Source of the DNA: Neptuniibacter halophilus
Lineage (GTDB): Bacteria; Pseudomonadota; Gammaproteobacteria; Pseudomonadales; Balneatricaceae
Direction: 5' to 3'
Assembly (NCBI RefSeq): GCF_030295765.1
Contig: NZ_AP027292.1
Span: 3,877,408-3,941,407 of the forward strand
Length of the DNA: 64,000 bases
The position numbers and the translations under genes were made by a program. Under the pieces are notes generated by a model. It had not been told where the DNA came from and searched no databases. It saw only the letters and a list, made by a program, of their open reading frames with translations. Shown in pieces: positions 8,661 to 19,250 of this stretch (position 1 is the stretch's first letter; every line of letters starts with the position of its first letter).

Positions 8661-8814
8661 GTTAGTTGTTTACACCCGGCACCCGCAGGGCGTTAATCGC
8701 TACTTTGATCTCGCGCAGCAAGAAAGCCAGAGTGGCTTTGGCTAAGCCGCAGGTACCCATAACAATTACAACTACTTAAAACTTATGGCTGTTCTGGCAT
8801 AGGAAGAACAATCA
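8661..8814 (+). promoter_or_regulatory. Structured leader upstream of nhaB (candidate cation-responsive element)
   Basis: A closing stem TAGTTGT (8663-8669) with ACAACTA (8768-8774) encloses about 100 bases. Inside, AAAGCCA-GAG-TGGCTTT (8723-8739) is a perfect hairpin. A competing hairpin, GGCTT-TGGCT-AAGCC (8734-8748), shares its right arm, so the two cannot form together. The GGAAG ribosome binding site for nhaB follows. Li+/Na+ riboswitches are known before proteobacterial sodium antiporter genes, which makes the position suggestive. I could not match the sequence to a known motif from memory. Confidence 0.45.
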
Positions 8815-10320
8815 ATGACCAACACCTTATCGCAAGCATTTGTTCGGAATTTCCTGGGAAACTCCCCTGTTTGGTATAAACAGGCGATCATCGGTTTTCT
8901 TATTCTGAACCCGATCATTCTGTACACACTCGGACCTGTTGTGACCGGCTGGTTACTTATCTTCGAGTTTATTTTCACTTTGGCACTGGCGCTGAAGTGT
9001 TACCCGCTTCAGCCCGGCGGTCTGCTCGCTATCGAAGCGATTATCATCGGCCTGGCCACCCCGGAATCGGTTTCCCACGAAATCGAATCCAACCTTGAAG
9101 TTATCCTGCTACTGATGTTCATGGTTGCCGGCATCTACTTTATGAAGAGCATGCTGCTCTGGGTATTTACCAAGATCCTGCTCAAAGTTCACTCCAAGAC
9201 AGCCCTCTCTCTGCTGTTCTCCTTCTTTGCAGCGTTCCTCTCAGCGTTTCTGGATGCGCTGACGGTTACTGCCGTTCTGATCAGCGTGGGCGTTGGCTTC
9301 TATGCGGTCTATCACAAGGTAGCTTCTGGTAAAGCCTATCATCACCCTGAGCACGACCATGCCGATGATGAGGCCGTACAGCAGAACCACCAGGCCGATC
9401 TGGAACAGTTCCGCGCTTTCCTTCGCAGCCTGCTTATGCACGGCGCTGTAGGTACCGCTCTGGGTGGTGTCTGCACGCTGGTAGGCGAACCTCAGAACCT
9501 GCTGATCGCAGAAAAAGCCGGCTGGGATTTTATTCAGTTCTTTGTACTGATGGCACCGATCACCATGCCTGTTCTGATTGCCGGCCTGCTGACCTGCGCT
9601 CTGCTTGAGAAGCTCAAGCTGTTTGGCTACGGCTCAACTCTGCCGGAAAACGTGCGTAATGTACTGATCGATTACGCCGGCGAGATGGATGCCAAACGCA
9701 CCACCCGTGATAAAGCAACCCTGATGGTACAGGCTGTTATTGCCGTATTTCTGGTTTTCGCGCTGGCCCTGCATCTGGCGGAAGTCGGCCTGATCGGTCT
9801 GACCATTATCATTCTGCTGACAGCCTTTAATGGCATCGTTGAAGAACACCAGATCGGCAAAGCGTTTGAAGAGGCCCTGCCCTTTACTGCACTGCTGGTT
9901 GTCTTCTTCTCGATTGTCTCTGTGATCCACGAACAGCACCTGTTCCAGCCGATCATCGAAGCCGTTCTGGCCATGGATACAGCCGTTCAGCCGGGTGTCT
10001 TCTTTATTGCCAACGGCCTGCTGTCAGCGATCAGCGATAACGTCTTTGTTGCCACGGTTTATATCAACGAAGTGGTTGCCGCTTTCAATGCGGGCAGCAT
10101 TAGCCGCGAACACTTTGATCATCTGGCAATCGCTATCAATACCGGCACCAACATCCCAAGTGTAGCAACACCGAACGGCCAGGCCGCTTTCCTGTTCCTG
10201 CTGACCTCGGCACTGGCTCCACTGATTCGCCTCTCCTATGGCCGCATGGTAATCATGGCACTGCCCTATACCATCGTGATGAGTCTGGTAGCCTACGCGG
10301 CACTGCAAGCCTACCTGTAA
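8815..10320 (+). CDS. nhaB: Na+/H+ antiporter NhaB
   Basis: This 501-residue inner membrane protein exports sodium in exchange for protons, supporting pH and salt homeostasis in a marine cell. It keeps the NhaB pattern throughout: the N-terminal [11 protein letters not shown] segment, [17 protein letters not shown], an SAFLDALTV helix and the [14 protein letters not shown] motif. A histidine/aspartate-rich cytoplasmic loop lies near residues 180-200. The start has a GGAAG site nine bases upstream. The gene stands alone between a long structured leader and a strong bidirectional terminator. Confidence 0.95.
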   Translation: MTNTLSQAFVRNFLGNSPVWYKQAIIGFLILNPIILYTLGPVVTGWLLIFEFIFTLALALKCYPLQPGGLLAIEAIIIGLATPESVSHEIESNLEVILLLMFMVAGIYFMKSMLLWVFTKILLKVHSKTALSLLFSFFAAFLSAFLDALTVTAVLISVGVGFYAVYHKVASGKAYHHPEHDHADDEAVQQNHQADLEQFRAFLRSLLMHGAVGTALGGVCTLVGEPQNLLIAEKAGWDFIQFFVLMAPITMPVLIAGLLTCALLEKLKLFGYGSTLPENVRNVLIDYAGEMDAKRTTRDKATLMVQAVIAVFLVFALALHLAEVGLIGLTIIILLTAFNGIVEEHQIGKAFEEALPFTALLVVFFSIVSVIHEQHLFQPIIEAVLAMDTAVQPGVFFIANGLLSAISDNVFVATVYINEVVAAFNAGSISREHFDHLAIAINTGTNIPSVATPNGQAAFLFLLTSALAPLIRLSYGRMVIMALPYTIVMSLVAYAALQAYL

Positions 10321-10355
10321 AGCAGGGACGCCAGGCCCTGGCCTGCTCCCGAAAC

Positions 10356-10388
10356 AAAAAGCCCCACCTTCACGGCGGGGCTTTTTTT
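10356..10388. terminator. Bidirectional Rho-independent terminator between nhaB and dnaQ
   Basis: AGCCCC and GGGGCT close a hairpin at 10360-10382 with AAAAA on the left and TTTTTTT on the right, so it can end transcripts from both nhaB (plus) and dnaQ (minus). Confidence 0.9.
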
Positions 10389-10425
10389 ATTCTTTTACGG
10401 CTGAAGATTACGGCTGAAGAGAAGA

Positions 10426-11142
10426 TCAGTCTGCCGGCTTATCAGCCGAGAGCCAGAGACACTCTCCCCCGCTCTTTTTATCCAGCATTTGCAGGAATGC
10501 TGCATGCGCCTGCTGATCTTCATCCGGGACCTGCACCAGCGGCAACTCATCTGCACCACTGACACGACGGATCGCCAGTTCATCTTCATCACTGCCATCA
10601 CCGCTACCACCCAGTGACAGGTCGGTCTGCCCCCCGGTCAGCGCCAGATAAACATCGGCGAGTATCTCAGAGTCAAGCAATGCCCCGTGCAGTTCACGGT
10701 GTGCATTGTTGATACCGTAACGATTACATAATGCATCCAGATTGTTTTTCTGACCCGGATGCTTTTTCCGTGCCAGCAGCAGGGTATCGGTAACCAGACA
10801 GAAATTTTCCATCCTCTCCGGGTAACCATTACGCTGCAATTCCGCATTGAGGAAGCCAATATCAAAGGCTGCGTTATGAATAACCAGCTCGGCCCCGCGG
10901 ACAAACTCGATAAACTCCTCCATCACCTCATTGAAGCGGGGTTTATCTTCGAGAAAGTCATTGGTGATACCATGCACCTGAACCGCCTCGGCATCCACTT
11001 CACGATCCGGCTTGATATACTGGTGATAGGTACGCCCGGTCTGGCGTCGGTTGAGCATCTCAACACAACCGATCTCAATAATATTGTGCCCTTCACCCGG
11101 TTCCAGACCGGTTGTTTCGGTATCCAGTACAATCTGTCTCAT
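10426..11142 (-). CDS. dnaQ: DNA polymerase III epsilon subunit (proofreading 3'-5' exonuclease)
   Basis: The 238-residue protein is the editing subunit of the replicative polymerase. DEDDh exonuclease residues are visible: Asp7 and Glu9 in LDTETTG, Asp94 in HNAAFDIGF, and His152 with Asp157 in LHGALLDSE. After the nuclease domain, QTDLSL at 172-177 looks like a beta-clamp binding motif. The C-terminal tail, which binds the alpha subunit, is acidic. Its start overlaps the rnhA stop by four bases. In E. coli dnaQ and rnhA are divergent; here they are co-directional, as in pseudomonads. Confidence 0.95.
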   Translation of the reverse strand: MRQIVLDTETTGLEPGEGHNIIEIGCVEMLNRRQTGRTYHQYIKPDREVDAEAVQVHGITNDFLEDKPRFNEVMEEFIEFVRGAELVIHNAAFDIGFLNAELQRNGYPERMENFCLVTDTLLLARKKHPGQKNNLDALCNRYGINNAHRELHGALLDSEILADVYLALTGGQTDLSLGGSGDGSDEDELAIRRVSGADELPLVQVPDEDQQAHAAFLQMLDKKSGGECLWLSADKPAD

Positions 11143-11579
11143 GCCCGATTCAGCTCCTCAACCCCTTTATTAGCCAACTGATCCGCTAACTCATTTTCCG
11201 GATGTCCACTGTGCCCTTTCACCCAACGCCAGTCGACCTGATGCTTAGCCGCCGCCTGATCCAGACGCTGCCAGAGGTCAGCGTTTTTGACCGGTTTATT
11301 CTGCGAATTTTTCCAGCCTTTACGTTTCCAGCCGGTAATCCACTCAGTAATCCCCTGACGCACATATTGGGAGTCTGTGGTTAACACGACCTCACAGGGG
11401 CGATTAAGCGCTTCAAGCCCCTGAATCGCAGCCATGAGCTCCATCCGGTTATTGGTAGTACCCTGCTCGCCACCATACAACTGTTTTTCAGACTCGCCGT
11501 AGCGCATAAAAACGCCCCAGCCACCGGGACCCGGGTTACCTTTACAGGCACCATCAGTAAACATCTCTACAACTTTCAC
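11139..11579 (-). CDS. rnhA: Ribonuclease HI
   Basis: RNase HI cuts the RNA strand of RNA-DNA hybrids. All four metal-binding acids are present: Asp9 (FTDGAC), Glu47 (RMELMA), Asp69 (TTDSQYV) and Asp133 (NELAD). The 146 residues include the basic protrusion GWKRKGWK used for substrate handling. It overlaps the methyltransferase upstream and dnaQ downstream by four bases each, so the three genes are almost certainly one operon. Confidence 0.96.
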   Translation of the reverse strand: MKVVEMFTDGACKGNPGPGGWGVFMRYGESEKQLYGGEQGTTNNRMELMAAIQGLEALNRPCEVVLTTDSQYVRQGITEWITGWKRKGWKNSQNKPVKNADLWQRLDQAAAKHQVDWRWVKGHSGHPENELADQLANKGVEELNRA

Positions 11580-12349
11580 GAATTTTCCTTTAACGATCCT
11601 CGCGTGGACGGTTCTGCTACGGGGAGCGATATCAGCCTGCGCAACCCCCAGCCTGAGCGTAGCGGCGTCATCCCGGCGATGTCCTTACGTGCCAGCAGCA
11701 CACTGAAAGCACCGCTATGTCCGGGGCCGCGTTTCGCCAGCCCGCCAATAAAACCTAATCGCTTACGCCAGCGCCCGCTTTCAAAAGGCAGCCGATGATA
11801 CCCGGAAAGATGGCGTAATTCAGTTAATTCGAGCAGTTTCAACCAATCGGAAAGACGCCCATGACTGATAAAATGCCCACTCCATGGCGGGAGCGCCTTC
11901 TTCCGCCAGCAAAACCTATACATTCCCCAGTAACTCAGCGGGTTAAAACCGACAATCAGCACATGACCACCGGGACGCAGAATCCTTGACGCCTCACGGA
12001 GCACCTGATGCGGCGAAGCGGTAAAATCCAGTGCATGATGCAGGACCACCACATCGACACTTTCGTGGGCCAGAGGCACTTCGGCGTTATCAGCAACGAT
12101 ACAGTTATCTGCCATCCCCAGCTCCATTTGCGGAACCAGTGAGAAGCAGTGGCTGACCTGACTCTGGCTGAATAACTGAACTCTGGAGTCAATAGAAAAC
12201 TGAGCCAGATGCACGCCATACAAACCCTGCAGCAGACCATCGACTACAGCCGACTCAGCCTCCAGCAGCTCTTTACCCAGCTCAGTATCGAACCAGGCTT
12301 TCAGTTGGGGCAGCAATATTTCAAGCGGTGCCTGTTTATGAAAACTCAT
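11576..12349 (-). CDS. yafS: Class I SAM-dependent methyltransferase, YafS-like
   Basis: The 257-residue protein has a Rossmann-type methyltransferase core, seen best at [10 protein letters not shown] and [19 protein letters not shown], which correspond to motifs II to IV of the Methyltransf_11 family. The substrate is unknown. Its position beside rnhA and gloB matches E. coli yafS in the gloB-yafS-rnhA-dnaQ neighbourhood, which is why I use that name. It is the first gene of the operon and is divergent from gloB across 94 bases. Confidence 0.8.
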   Translation of the reverse strand: MSFHKQAPLEILLPQLKAWFDTELGKELLEAESAVVDGLLQGLYGVHLAQFSIDSRVQLFSQSQVSHCFSLVPQMELGMADNCIVADNAEVPLAHESVDVVVLHHALDFTASPHQVLREASRILRPGGHVLIVGFNPLSYWGMYRFCWRKKALPPWSGHFISHGRLSDWLKLLELTELRHLSGYHRLPFESGRWRKRLGFIGGLAKRGPGHSGAFSVLLARKDIAGMTPLRSGWGLRRLISLPVAEPSTRGSLKENS

Positions 12350-12443
12350 AGTAAATTCAATTTTGCGCTAGCTCAGCAGAATAGAAGCAGTATTATATTT
12401 CTTAAACTGCACTGCAAATCAGTAATCTGACCGAGGCCATCCT

Positions 12444-13217
12444 ATGTATAACGTGACCCCTGTCCGGGCATTCTCCGACAATTATATCTGGGTTATTTCG
12501 ACCCCTGATAGCACTCAGGTTGCGGTCGTTGACCCCGGTGATGCGGCGCCGGTACAAACCTATCTCGACGCGCAGGGGCTTTCGCTGTGTGCGATTCTGA
12601 TCACCCATCATCACAATGACCACACCGGCGGTGTCGCGGCACTCACCGAAGGACAGAGCATACCCGTGTACGGCCCCGCAAGCTCGCCGTTTAAAGGAAT
12701 TAATCGCCCCCTCAAAGGCGGAGACCGGATCTCCCTGCTGGGCACAGAACTGGAAATTGCCGAAGTCCCGGGCCACACACTGGACCATATCAGTTACTTT
12801 TCTCGTACCGGGCAGCCTCAGCTATTCTGTGGCGATACCCTGTTTCTGGCCGGCTGTGGCCGCCTGTTCGAAGGCACGGCCGAGCAGATGCTCAATGCAA
12901 TGAACTACTTCGCCGGCCTGCCGGATGACACTGAAGTTTACTGCACCCACGAATACTCGCTGGCCAATCTGGCGTTTGCTGAAGCCGTTGAGCCCGGCAA
13001 TCACGACATTGAAGCGGCCATCGAACAATGCACCCAACTGCGCCATCAGGACAAACCGACCCTGCCCAGCAATCTGGCTCAGGAAAAGCGGATCAATCCA
13101 TTTATGCGCACTGACCGGCAGAGCGTAATCAATGCAGCCAATCGTTTCAGTTCAGACGCGCTGCATACTCAGACCGAAGTTTTTGCTGCCATTCGCGAGT
13201 GGAAAAATCAGTTCTGA
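12444..13217 (+). CDS. gloB: Hydroxyacylglutathione hydrolase (glyoxalase II)
   Basis: GloB hydrolyses S-lactoylglutathione to D-lactate and glutathione, completing methylglyoxal detoxification. The metallo-beta-lactamase motif THHHNDHTGG starts at residue 54 and supplies the di-metal ligands, with further histidines in the VPGHT and CTHEY motifs. The 257 residues match the family, and the C-terminal glutathione-binding segment with the RINPFMR motif is intact. It is followed after 83 bases by mltD, as in E. coli. Confidence 0.95.
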   Translation: MYNVTPVRAFSDNYIWVISTPDSTQVAVVDPGDAAPVQTYLDAQGLSLCAILITHHHNDHTGGVAALTEGQSIPVYGPASSPFKGINRPLKGGDRISLLGTELEIAEVPGHTLDHISYFSRTGQPQLFCGDTLFLAGCGRLFEGTAEQMLNAMNYFAGLPDDTEVYCTHEYSLANLAFAEAVEPGNHDIEAAIEQCTQLRHQDKPTLPSNLAQEKRINPFMRTDRQSVINAANRFSSDALHTQTEVFAAIREWKNQF

Positions 13218-13300
13218 GCAGCCCCTGATCCTCGCCTATTGACCGGGCATGAGGCACTGCTAGAATGGTTCGATTTTATCGACTCATCCATCGGAGCCTC

Positions 13301-14905
13301 ATGTCTGTATCATCTAAATCAGCCCTGCTGTGCCTTATCACCAGCGTGGTCCTGAGCGGCTGTCAAAGTGTCGCTGAGAAACCGTCCAACTCTGATCCAC
13401 GCGGGCCTGTTGCTCCACAGAGCCAATCCAGCATTACCCCGGACAAGACCGTCTCACAGTCTGCGACAAAGGCCCCCACTCAAGCCCGGCCGGTTGCCGA
13501 CCTGTGGCAATTGACCCGGCAGAATATGAGCCTGCCATCGCACCTCGATCAGCCGCGGGTAAAGGCGCAACTTAACTGGTACAAAAAACACCCGGATTAC
13601 ATGGGTCGTGTCGTCAAGCGCGCAACACCTTACTACCACTATATCCTGAATGAGACACTTAAACGGGGCATGCCTGCGGAACTGGCCCTGCTGCCAATCG
13701 TTGAAAGCGCCTTTGATCCATTTGCCTATTCCCATGGCCGCGCGGCTGGCCCCTGGCAGTTCATTCCCTCCACCGGTAAACATTTTGGCCTGACCCAGAA
13801 CTGGTGGTATGACGGTCGCCGCGATATCACACGTTCCACTGACGCAGCACTGGATTATCTGCAGCAGTTAAATCGCCGTTTTGATGGCGACTGGCTGCTC
13901 GCTCTGGCAGCCTATAACGCCGGTGGCGGCAATGTATCACTGGCGATTAAACGCAATAAACGTAAAAATCTGGCCACCGATTACTGGTCTCTGAAGCTGC
14001 CTAAAGAGACCATGGCTTATGTGCCTAAGCTACTCGCGGTCTCCGAGCTATTCCGCAATGCCGGGCAATACGGGCTTAACCTGAACCCTCTGCCCGATCA
14101 GCCCTATTTCGCACAGGTCGATACCGGTAGCCAGATCGATATTGCCCAGGCAGCCAGCATGGCAGGGATCAGCACCAAGGAGATGTATCTGCTGAACCCC
14201 GGCTTTAACCGCTGGGCTACCGCACCCGAAGGCCCTCACTCCCTTCTGGTTCCCGTTGCGAAAGCGGAACAGTTTCGCTCAGCTCTCAGGGAACTTCCGG
14301 TTGAATCACGCATAAAATGGGCACGCTATACGATTAAACCCGGCGACTCCCTGATCAGTATTGCGAAAAAGCACAACACCACCGTAGATCAGATTCGCAA
14401 CAGCAATAAGCTCCATGGCAATAGCATCCGGGCGGGTAAAACGCTGTTGATCGCTACCGCCAGCAAGCAGTCGAGTGAGTACGTCCTCAGCCAGCATCAG
14501 CGTCACGCTGATCGCCAGAAATCGATCGCCCGCAGCACCAACCGGACCGAGCAGTACCATCGGGTTAAGTCTGGCGAGAGTTTCTGGAGCATTGCCCGCA
14601 AATACAAAGTAGGCGTCCGTCAGCTCGCCCGCTGGAACAGCATGGCACCGGGTGACCCACTCAGCGTTGGCAAACGCCTGGTTATCTGGAGTCAACCGGC
14701 AACGCCTGCCCTGAACAGCGAAGAACGGCAGATTATCCGCAAAGTCGGTTATCGGGTGCGCAACGGGGATTCTCTCTATCGGATTGCCGACCGCTTTAAT
14801 ATCAATGTTGCAGATATTCAGCGCTGGAATAAGCTGGATAAATCAGTTTACCTGCAACCCGGCCAGCGCCTGACCCTGTACGTGGATGTCACCCGCTCGC
14901 CTTAA
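13301..14905 (+). CDS. mltD: Membrane-bound lytic murein transglycosylase D
   Basis: MltD cleaves the glycan strand of peptidoglycan, leaving 1,6-anhydro ends. I use the ATG at 13301, which follows a GGAG site; the frame itself opens at 13265. The N-terminus is a lipoprotein signal with lipobox LSGC (Cys21). The SLT domain has the catalytic glutamate in PIVESAFDP (about Glu135) and the PWQFIPSTG motif. Three LysM peptidoglycan-binding repeats fill the last 190 residues, beginning YTIKPGDSL, YHRVKSGES and YRVRNGDSL. E. coli MltD has two. Confidence 0.94.
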   Translation: MSVSSKSALLCLITSVVLSGCQSVAEKPSNSDPRGPVAPQSQSSITPDKTVSQSATKAPTQARPVADLWQLTRQNMSLPSHLDQPRVKAQLNWYKKHPDYMGRVVKRATPYYHYILNETLKRGMPAELALLPIVESAFDPFAYSHGRAAGPWQFIPSTGKHFGLTQNWWYDGRRDITRSTDAALDYLQQLNRRFDGDWLLALAAYNAGGGNVSLAIKRNKRKNLATDYWSLKLPKETMAYVPKLLAVSELFRNAGQYGLNLNPLPDQPYFAQVDTGSQIDIAQAASMAGISTKEMYLLNPGFNRWATAPEGPHSLLVPVAKAEQFRSALRELPVESRIKWARYTIKPGDSLISIAKKHNTTVDQIRNSNKLHGNSIRAGKTLLIATASKQSSEYVLSQHQRHADRQKSIARSTNRTEQYHRVKSGESFWSIARKYKVGVRQLARWNSMAPGDPLSVGKRLVIWSQPATPALNSEERQIIRKVGYRVRNGDSLYRIADRFNINVADIQRWNKLDKSVYLQPGQRLTLYVDVTRSP

Positions 14906-14921
14906 CCTGTAGAGATTTAAG

Positions 14922-15170
14922 ATGGACGCTACCAGCATCTTCATTATCGTGATCGCCACCGCACTGGCGATCATCTTTAAGCTGGTTCTGTATCGGCGGA
15001 TACAGGGCTGGATGGATCGGGATCTGATAAAAGGACTGGCAGCAGACAATGAGGAAAAGCATGCCTTTCTCCTCGACCAGTATCAGCAATTAAAGGCTGC
15101 CGGGGTCCATCGTAAACATTACCACAGCCGCCTCACGGAGCTGGCGGCTGAATTTGAACAAAAACACTGA
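14922..15170 (+). CDS. Small membrane protein, function unknown
   Basis: The 82-residue protein has one N-terminal membrane helix (about residues 4-24) followed by a charged, mostly helical cytoplasmic tail ending in a histidine-rich stretch. I do not recognise a family. The start has an AGAG site, and the gene follows mltD by 16 bases, so it is probably in the same transcript. Codon use resembles its neighbours, which supports a real gene. Confidence 0.6.
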   Translation: MDATSIFIIVIATALAIIFKLVLYRRIQGWMDRDLIKGLAADNEEKHAFLLDQYQQLKAAGVHRKHYHSRLTELAAEFEQKH

Positions 15171-15241
15171 TTCATGGTCTCAGCTTGCAGCCGCCAGGTT
15201 CCTCCGATTGCCACTGGCGGCCAAGCCAACTCACTGATATA

Positions 15242-15260
15242 AATAGTGATAATCATCCGC
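15242..15260 (+). promoter_or_regulatory. Fur-box-like sequence before yejA
   Basis: The 19 bases centred on GATAATCAT match 14 of 19 positions of the classical Fur box. The site lies 21-39 bases upstream of the yejA start, so it would overlap a promoter or early transcript. The match is suggestive only. Confidence 0.25.
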
Positions 15261-15280
15261 GCTGAGTAAGGAAAAGTATC

Positions 15281-17113
15281 TTGATTAGGGCCATCCACCG
15301 GAATCGTAAGCGCCATTCGATACTCATCACTCTGTTTACCCTGTTCTGTTTCTGCGCTGCGTTCAGCCGTGCCGATGCAGTGCTTACCGGTCACGGTATC
15401 GCCATGCACGGTGACATGAAGTACCCACCCGGCTTCAGCCATTTTGATTACGTCAATCCGCACGCCCCTAAAGGCGGCACTGTGGTGGAATGGGCTCAGG
15501 GCACGTTCGACAGTTTCAATGGTTTTATCGTCAAGGGGAACCCGGCTGACGGTCTTGGCCTGATCTACGACAGTTTGCTGGCCCGGGCGCACGATGAACC
15601 CTTCACCCTGTATGGGCTGATCGCCGAAAGCGTTGAATACCCTGCTGACCGTAGCTGGATCATCTTTAATCTGCGCAAAGAAGCTCGTTTCAGTGACGGT
15701 CACCCGCTGACAGCAGATGATGTGGTTTTCAGTTTTGACCTACTGCGCAGCAAGGGCGCGCCTTTCTATCGCGCCTACTATGCCGATATAGACACCGTTG
15801 AAGCCCTGAACCCGCATCGGGTTCGCTTCAGCTTCAAAAACGCAACCAACCGCGAACTGGCCCTGATTGTCGGCGAAGTCTCTATTCTGCCCAAACACTA
15901 CTGGCAGGAACGAGATTTTGAAAAACCCTCTCTGGATCGCCCGGTGGGCTCAGGCCCCTATCAGATAGATCAGTTTGATGCCGGACGCAGCATCACCTAC
16001 AAACGACGTGATGATTACTGGGCACAAGACCTGCCGGTACGGCGCGGTATCTATAATTTTGATTACCACCGTTTCGATTATTATCGGGACGATACGGTAG
16101 CCATGGAGGCCTTCAAGGCGGGCGAATACGATTTCCGTCAGGAAAACTCCTCTAAACGCTGGGCCACCAGCTATACCGGCACCGCCTTCGACGAAGGCCG
16201 GATCATCGTCAAACAACTGGAACACCAGAATCCTACCGGCATGCAGGCGTTTGTCCTGAATACCCGACGTGAACAATTCAGCGATCCGCGTGTTCGTCAG
16301 GCGCTGGCACTGGCGTTCGATTTTGAGTGGACCAACCGGAACATTTTCTATAACGCCTACACCCGCACCCACAGCTTTTTTTCTAACTCAGAGATGGCAG
16401 CGACCGCCCTGCCCACCGAGAAAGAGTTACACATTCTCGAACCGATTCGCGATCAGGTACCAGCAGAGGTTTTCACCCGGGTTTACCGGGCGCCGGAAAC
16501 CAACGGCGACGGCCGCATCTACAGCCAACTGCGTCAGGCCAAGCGTCTGCTACTTCAGGCTGGCTGGGAGTTCCGCGATGGTAAGCTGATCAATCAGCAG
16601 AGCGGCAAACCGTTTAAAATAGAGATGCTGCTCTATTCACCGACTTTCGAACGGGTAGTGGCACCCTTTATCCGCAATCTGGAGCGTCTCGGCATCGAAT
16701 CCAGTATCCGCCTGATCGATGTATCTCAATATATCGGCCGGCTGCGTAAATTCGACTTTGATGTGATCGTCGGCGGCTTCGGTCAGTCCTCATCACCGGG
16801 TAATGAACAACGCGATTACTGGCACTCTTCCGGTGCCGATGCTGAGGGCAGTCGTAATCTGATCGGCATCAAAAACCCCGCAGTAGACTATCTGGTAGAA
16901 CAACTGATACAGGCCCCGGACCGGGAGCAACTGGTGCTGCGCACCCGGGCACTGGATCGCGTTTTGCAATGGAATCATTACGTTATTCCGCAATACCATA
17001 TCAATAAGTACCGGATCGCCTACTGGGATAAATTCGCCATGCCTGCCACCCGCCCTCTTTACGACCTGGGCTTTGCAACCTGGTGGGCGAAGGATGAGGG
17101 AGCCAAACGCTGA
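15281..17113 (+). CDS. yejA: ABC transporter substrate-binding protein, YejA-like
   Basis: This 610-residue periplasmic protein belongs to the oligopeptide/microcin C group of family 5 solute-binding proteins. An N-terminal signal peptide ends near the alanine-rich segment at residues 25-32. The early motif [10 protein letters not shown] is typical of YejA. The start is TTG, supported by a GGA site ten bases upstream and by the signal peptide; no ATG gives as good an N-terminus. It leads a four-gene operon with one-base or four-base overlaps. E. coli YejABEF imports microcin C and other peptides; the substrate here is unknown. Confidence 0.9.
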   Translation: MIRAIHRNRKRHSILITLFTLFCFCAAFSRADAVLTGHGIAMHGDMKYPPGFSHFDYVNPHAPKGGTVVEWAQGTFDSFNGFIVKGNPADGLGLIYDSLLARAHDEPFTLYGLIAESVEYPADRSWIIFNLRKEARFSDGHPLTADDVVFSFDLLRSKGAPFYRAYYADIDTVEALNPHRVRFSFKNATNRELALIVGEVSILPKHYWQERDFEKPSLDRPVGSGPYQIDQFDAGRSITYKRRDDYWAQDLPVRRGIYNFDYHRFDYYRDDTVAMEAFKAGEYDFRQENSSKRWATSYTGTAFDEGRIIVKQLEHQNPTGMQAFVLNTRREQFSDPRVRQALALAFDFEWTNRNIFYNAYTRTHSFFSNSEMAATALPTEKELHILEPIRDQVPAEVFTRVYRAPETNGDGRIYSQLRQAKRLLLQAGWEFRDGKLINQQSGKPFKIEMLLYSPTFERVVAPFIRNLERLGIESSIRLIDVSQYIGRLRKFDFDVIVGGFGQSSSPGNEQRDYWHSSGADAEGSRNLIGIKNPAVDYLVEQLIQAPDREQLVLRTRALDRVLQWNHYVIPQYHINKYRIAYWDKFAMPATRPLYDLGFATWWAKDEGAKR

Positions 17114-18204
17114 TGGCCTCCTATATCCTGCGGCGATTGCTGCTGATCATTCCGACCCTGCTTGGCATACTGACCATTAATTTCATTATTATTCAGGCAG
17201 CTCCCGGCGGCCCGGTCGAACAGACGATCGCTCAGCTTGAGGGCCTCGATGTATCAGCCACCGCCCGGGTAAGCGGCAGTCAGAACGACTTGTCGGCACA
17301 AACCGGAGGCAGCAGCGAAGGCAGCTACCGCGGGGCGCGCGGACTGGACCCGGAAATTATTCGTGAAATTGAAGCCATGTATGGCTTCGACAAGCCCGCC
17401 TATGAACGCTTCTGGCTGATGCTGAAAAGCTACGCTCAGTTTGATTTCGGCAACAGCCTGTTCAGCGACAAGTCGGTGGTGGATCTGATTATCGAAAAAC
17501 TCCCGGTCTCTATCTCGCTCGGGCTATGGGCTACGCTGATCACCTACGCGGTATCGATCCCACTGGGGATTCGCAAAGCAGTCCGGGACGGCACCCCTTT
17601 CGATCTCTGGACCAGCAGCGCCATTATTATCGGTTATGCGATTCCCAACTTCCTGTTTGCCATCCTGCTGATCGTAATCTTCGCCGGCGGCACCTGGCTT
17701 GACTGGTTCCCGCTGCGAGGCCTGACTTCGCCCGACTTCGACCAGCTCAGCCTGTGGGGCCAGATTAAGGATTATTTCTGGCATATCACCCTGCCGGTAC
17801 TGGCGTCTGTTATCGGCAGCTTCGCCACACTGACCATGCTCACCAAAAACTCGTTTCTTGATGAGATCAACAAACAGTATGTACTGACCGCCCGGGCCAA
17901 GGGACTGAATGAAAATCAGGTACTCTACGGCCACGTGTTCCGTAATGCGATGCTGATCATTATCGCCGGCATGCCAGCCGCGCTGATCTCGATCTTTTTT
18001 ACCGGCTCAATGCTGATTGAGGTCATCTTCTCACTGGATGGTATCGGCCTGCTTGGCTACGAGGCCGTGATCAACCGTGATTACCCGGTCATATTCGGCA
18101 CCTTATACATTTTCACCCTGATCGGACTGCTGTTAAAACTGATCAGCGATATCACCTATGTACTGGTTGATCCACGCATCGACTTTGAAAGCAGGGAGCA
18201 ATAA
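17113..18204 (+). CDS. yejB: Peptide ABC transporter permease YejB
   Basis: The 363-residue inner membrane permease starts with [19 protein letters not shown], typical of the DppB/OppB group, and carries the long insert between helices 1 and 2 seen in YejB. The EAA loop that contacts the ATPase lies near residues 260-280 ([12 protein letters not shown]). Its ATG shares one base with the yejA stop codon. Confidence 0.92.
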   Translation: MASYILRRLLLIIPTLLGILTINFIIIQAAPGGPVEQTIAQLEGLDVSATARVSGSQNDLSAQTGGSSEGSYRGARGLDPEIIREIEAMYGFDKPAYERFWLMLKSYAQFDFGNSLFSDKSVVDLIIEKLPVSISLGLWATLITYAVSIPLGIRKAVRDGTPFDLWTSSAIIIGYAIPNFLFAILLIVIFAGGTWLDWFPLRGLTSPDFDQLSLWGQIKDYFWHITLPVLASVIGSFATLTMLTKNSFLDEINKQYVLTARAKGLNENQVLYGHVFRNAMLIIIAGMPAALISIFFTGSMLIEVIFSLDGIGLLGYEAVINRDYPVIFGTLYIFTLIGLLLKLISDITYVLVDPRIDFESREQ

Positions 18205-19250
18205 TGCTGGGAGTATTAAGCCGTCGCTGCAGCCCGCTTAATCAGCGTCGTATTGAAAATTTCCGCAATAACCGCCGCGGCTACTGGTCTCTCTGGATCT
18301 TCCTCAGCCTGTTTCTTCTGTCCCTGTTTGCCGAGCTTCTGGCGAATGACCGGCCACTGGTGGTCAGCTATCAGGGCGATCTCTACTTCCCGGTCGCGGC
18401 AGAGTACACTGAACGCACCTTTGGGGGCGAGTTTGCGAGCCCCGCCGATTATAAAGACCCCTATATTCAGGATCTGATCAAGCAACAGGGTAATGGCTGG
18501 ATTCTCTGGCCCCCCATTCGCTACCGCTATGACACCATCAATTATGACCTGCCGGTACCTGCCCCCTCTCCGCCAAGCTGGGATAATCCGCTGGGCACCG
18601 ATGATCAGGCTCGCGATGTACTGGCCCGGGTCATTTATGGCTTCCGTATCTCCGTGCTGTTTGCGGTGGTGCTGACCCTGGCCAGCTCCGTTATCGGGGT
18701 CATTGCCGGTGCGGTGCAGGGTTATTACGGCGGCAAAGTAGACCTCTTCTTCCAGCGCTTTATCGAAATCTGGTCCGGCCTGCCGGTTCTGTTTCTGCTG
18801 ATTATTCTGGCCAGCATCGTCGAACCTAACTTCTGGTGGTTGCTGGGGATTATGCTGCTGTTTTCCTGGATGCAGCTGGTTGATGTAGTCCGTGCTGAGT
18901 TTCTTCGCGGCCGTAATCTGGAATATGTCCGTGCCGCACGAGCACTGGGCCTGAGCAACCGGATGATCATGTTTCGCCATATTCTGCCCAACGCCATGGT
19001 GGCGACCCTGACCTTTATGCCATTCATCTTTAACGGTTCGGTGGTCACGCTGACCGCACTGGACTTCCTTGGTTTCGGACTGCCACCGGGCAGCCCTTCG
19101 CTGGGTGAACTGGTTGCGCAGGGCAAAACCAACCTGCACGCTCCCTGGCTGGGCGTCACTGCCTTTATGACCCTGTCGGTTATGCTGACCCTGCTGATCT
19201 TTATCGGCGAAGCGGTACGCGACGCATTTGACCCAAGGAAAGTAGCATGA
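18204..19250 (+). CDS. yejE: Peptide ABC transporter permease YejE
   Basis: The 348-residue second permease has an N-terminal helix followed by a long periplasmic insert rich in aromatic residues and prolines, then the binding-protein-dependent transport domain. The motif DNPLGTDDQARDVLARVIYG is characteristic of the OppC/DppC/YejE group, and AARALGLSNRMI is the EAA loop. The gene overlaps yejB by one base and yejF by four. Confidence 0.92.
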   Translation: MLGVLSRRCSPLNQRRIENFRNNRRGYWSLWIFLSLFLLSLFAELLANDRPLVVSYQGDLYFPVAAEYTERTFGGEFASPADYKDPYIQDLIKQQGNGWILWPPIRYRYDTINYDLPVPAPSPPSWDNPLGTDDQARDVLARVIYGFRISVLFAVVLTLASSVIGVIAGAVQGYYGGKVDLFFQRFIEIWSGLPVLFLLIILASIVEPNFWWLLGIMLLFSWMQLVDVVRAEFLRGRNLEYVRAARALGLSNRMIMFRHILPNAMVATLTFMPFIFNGSVVTLTALDFLGFGLPPGSPSLGELVAQGKTNLHAPWLGVTAFMTLSVMLTLLIFIGEAVRDAFDPRKVA

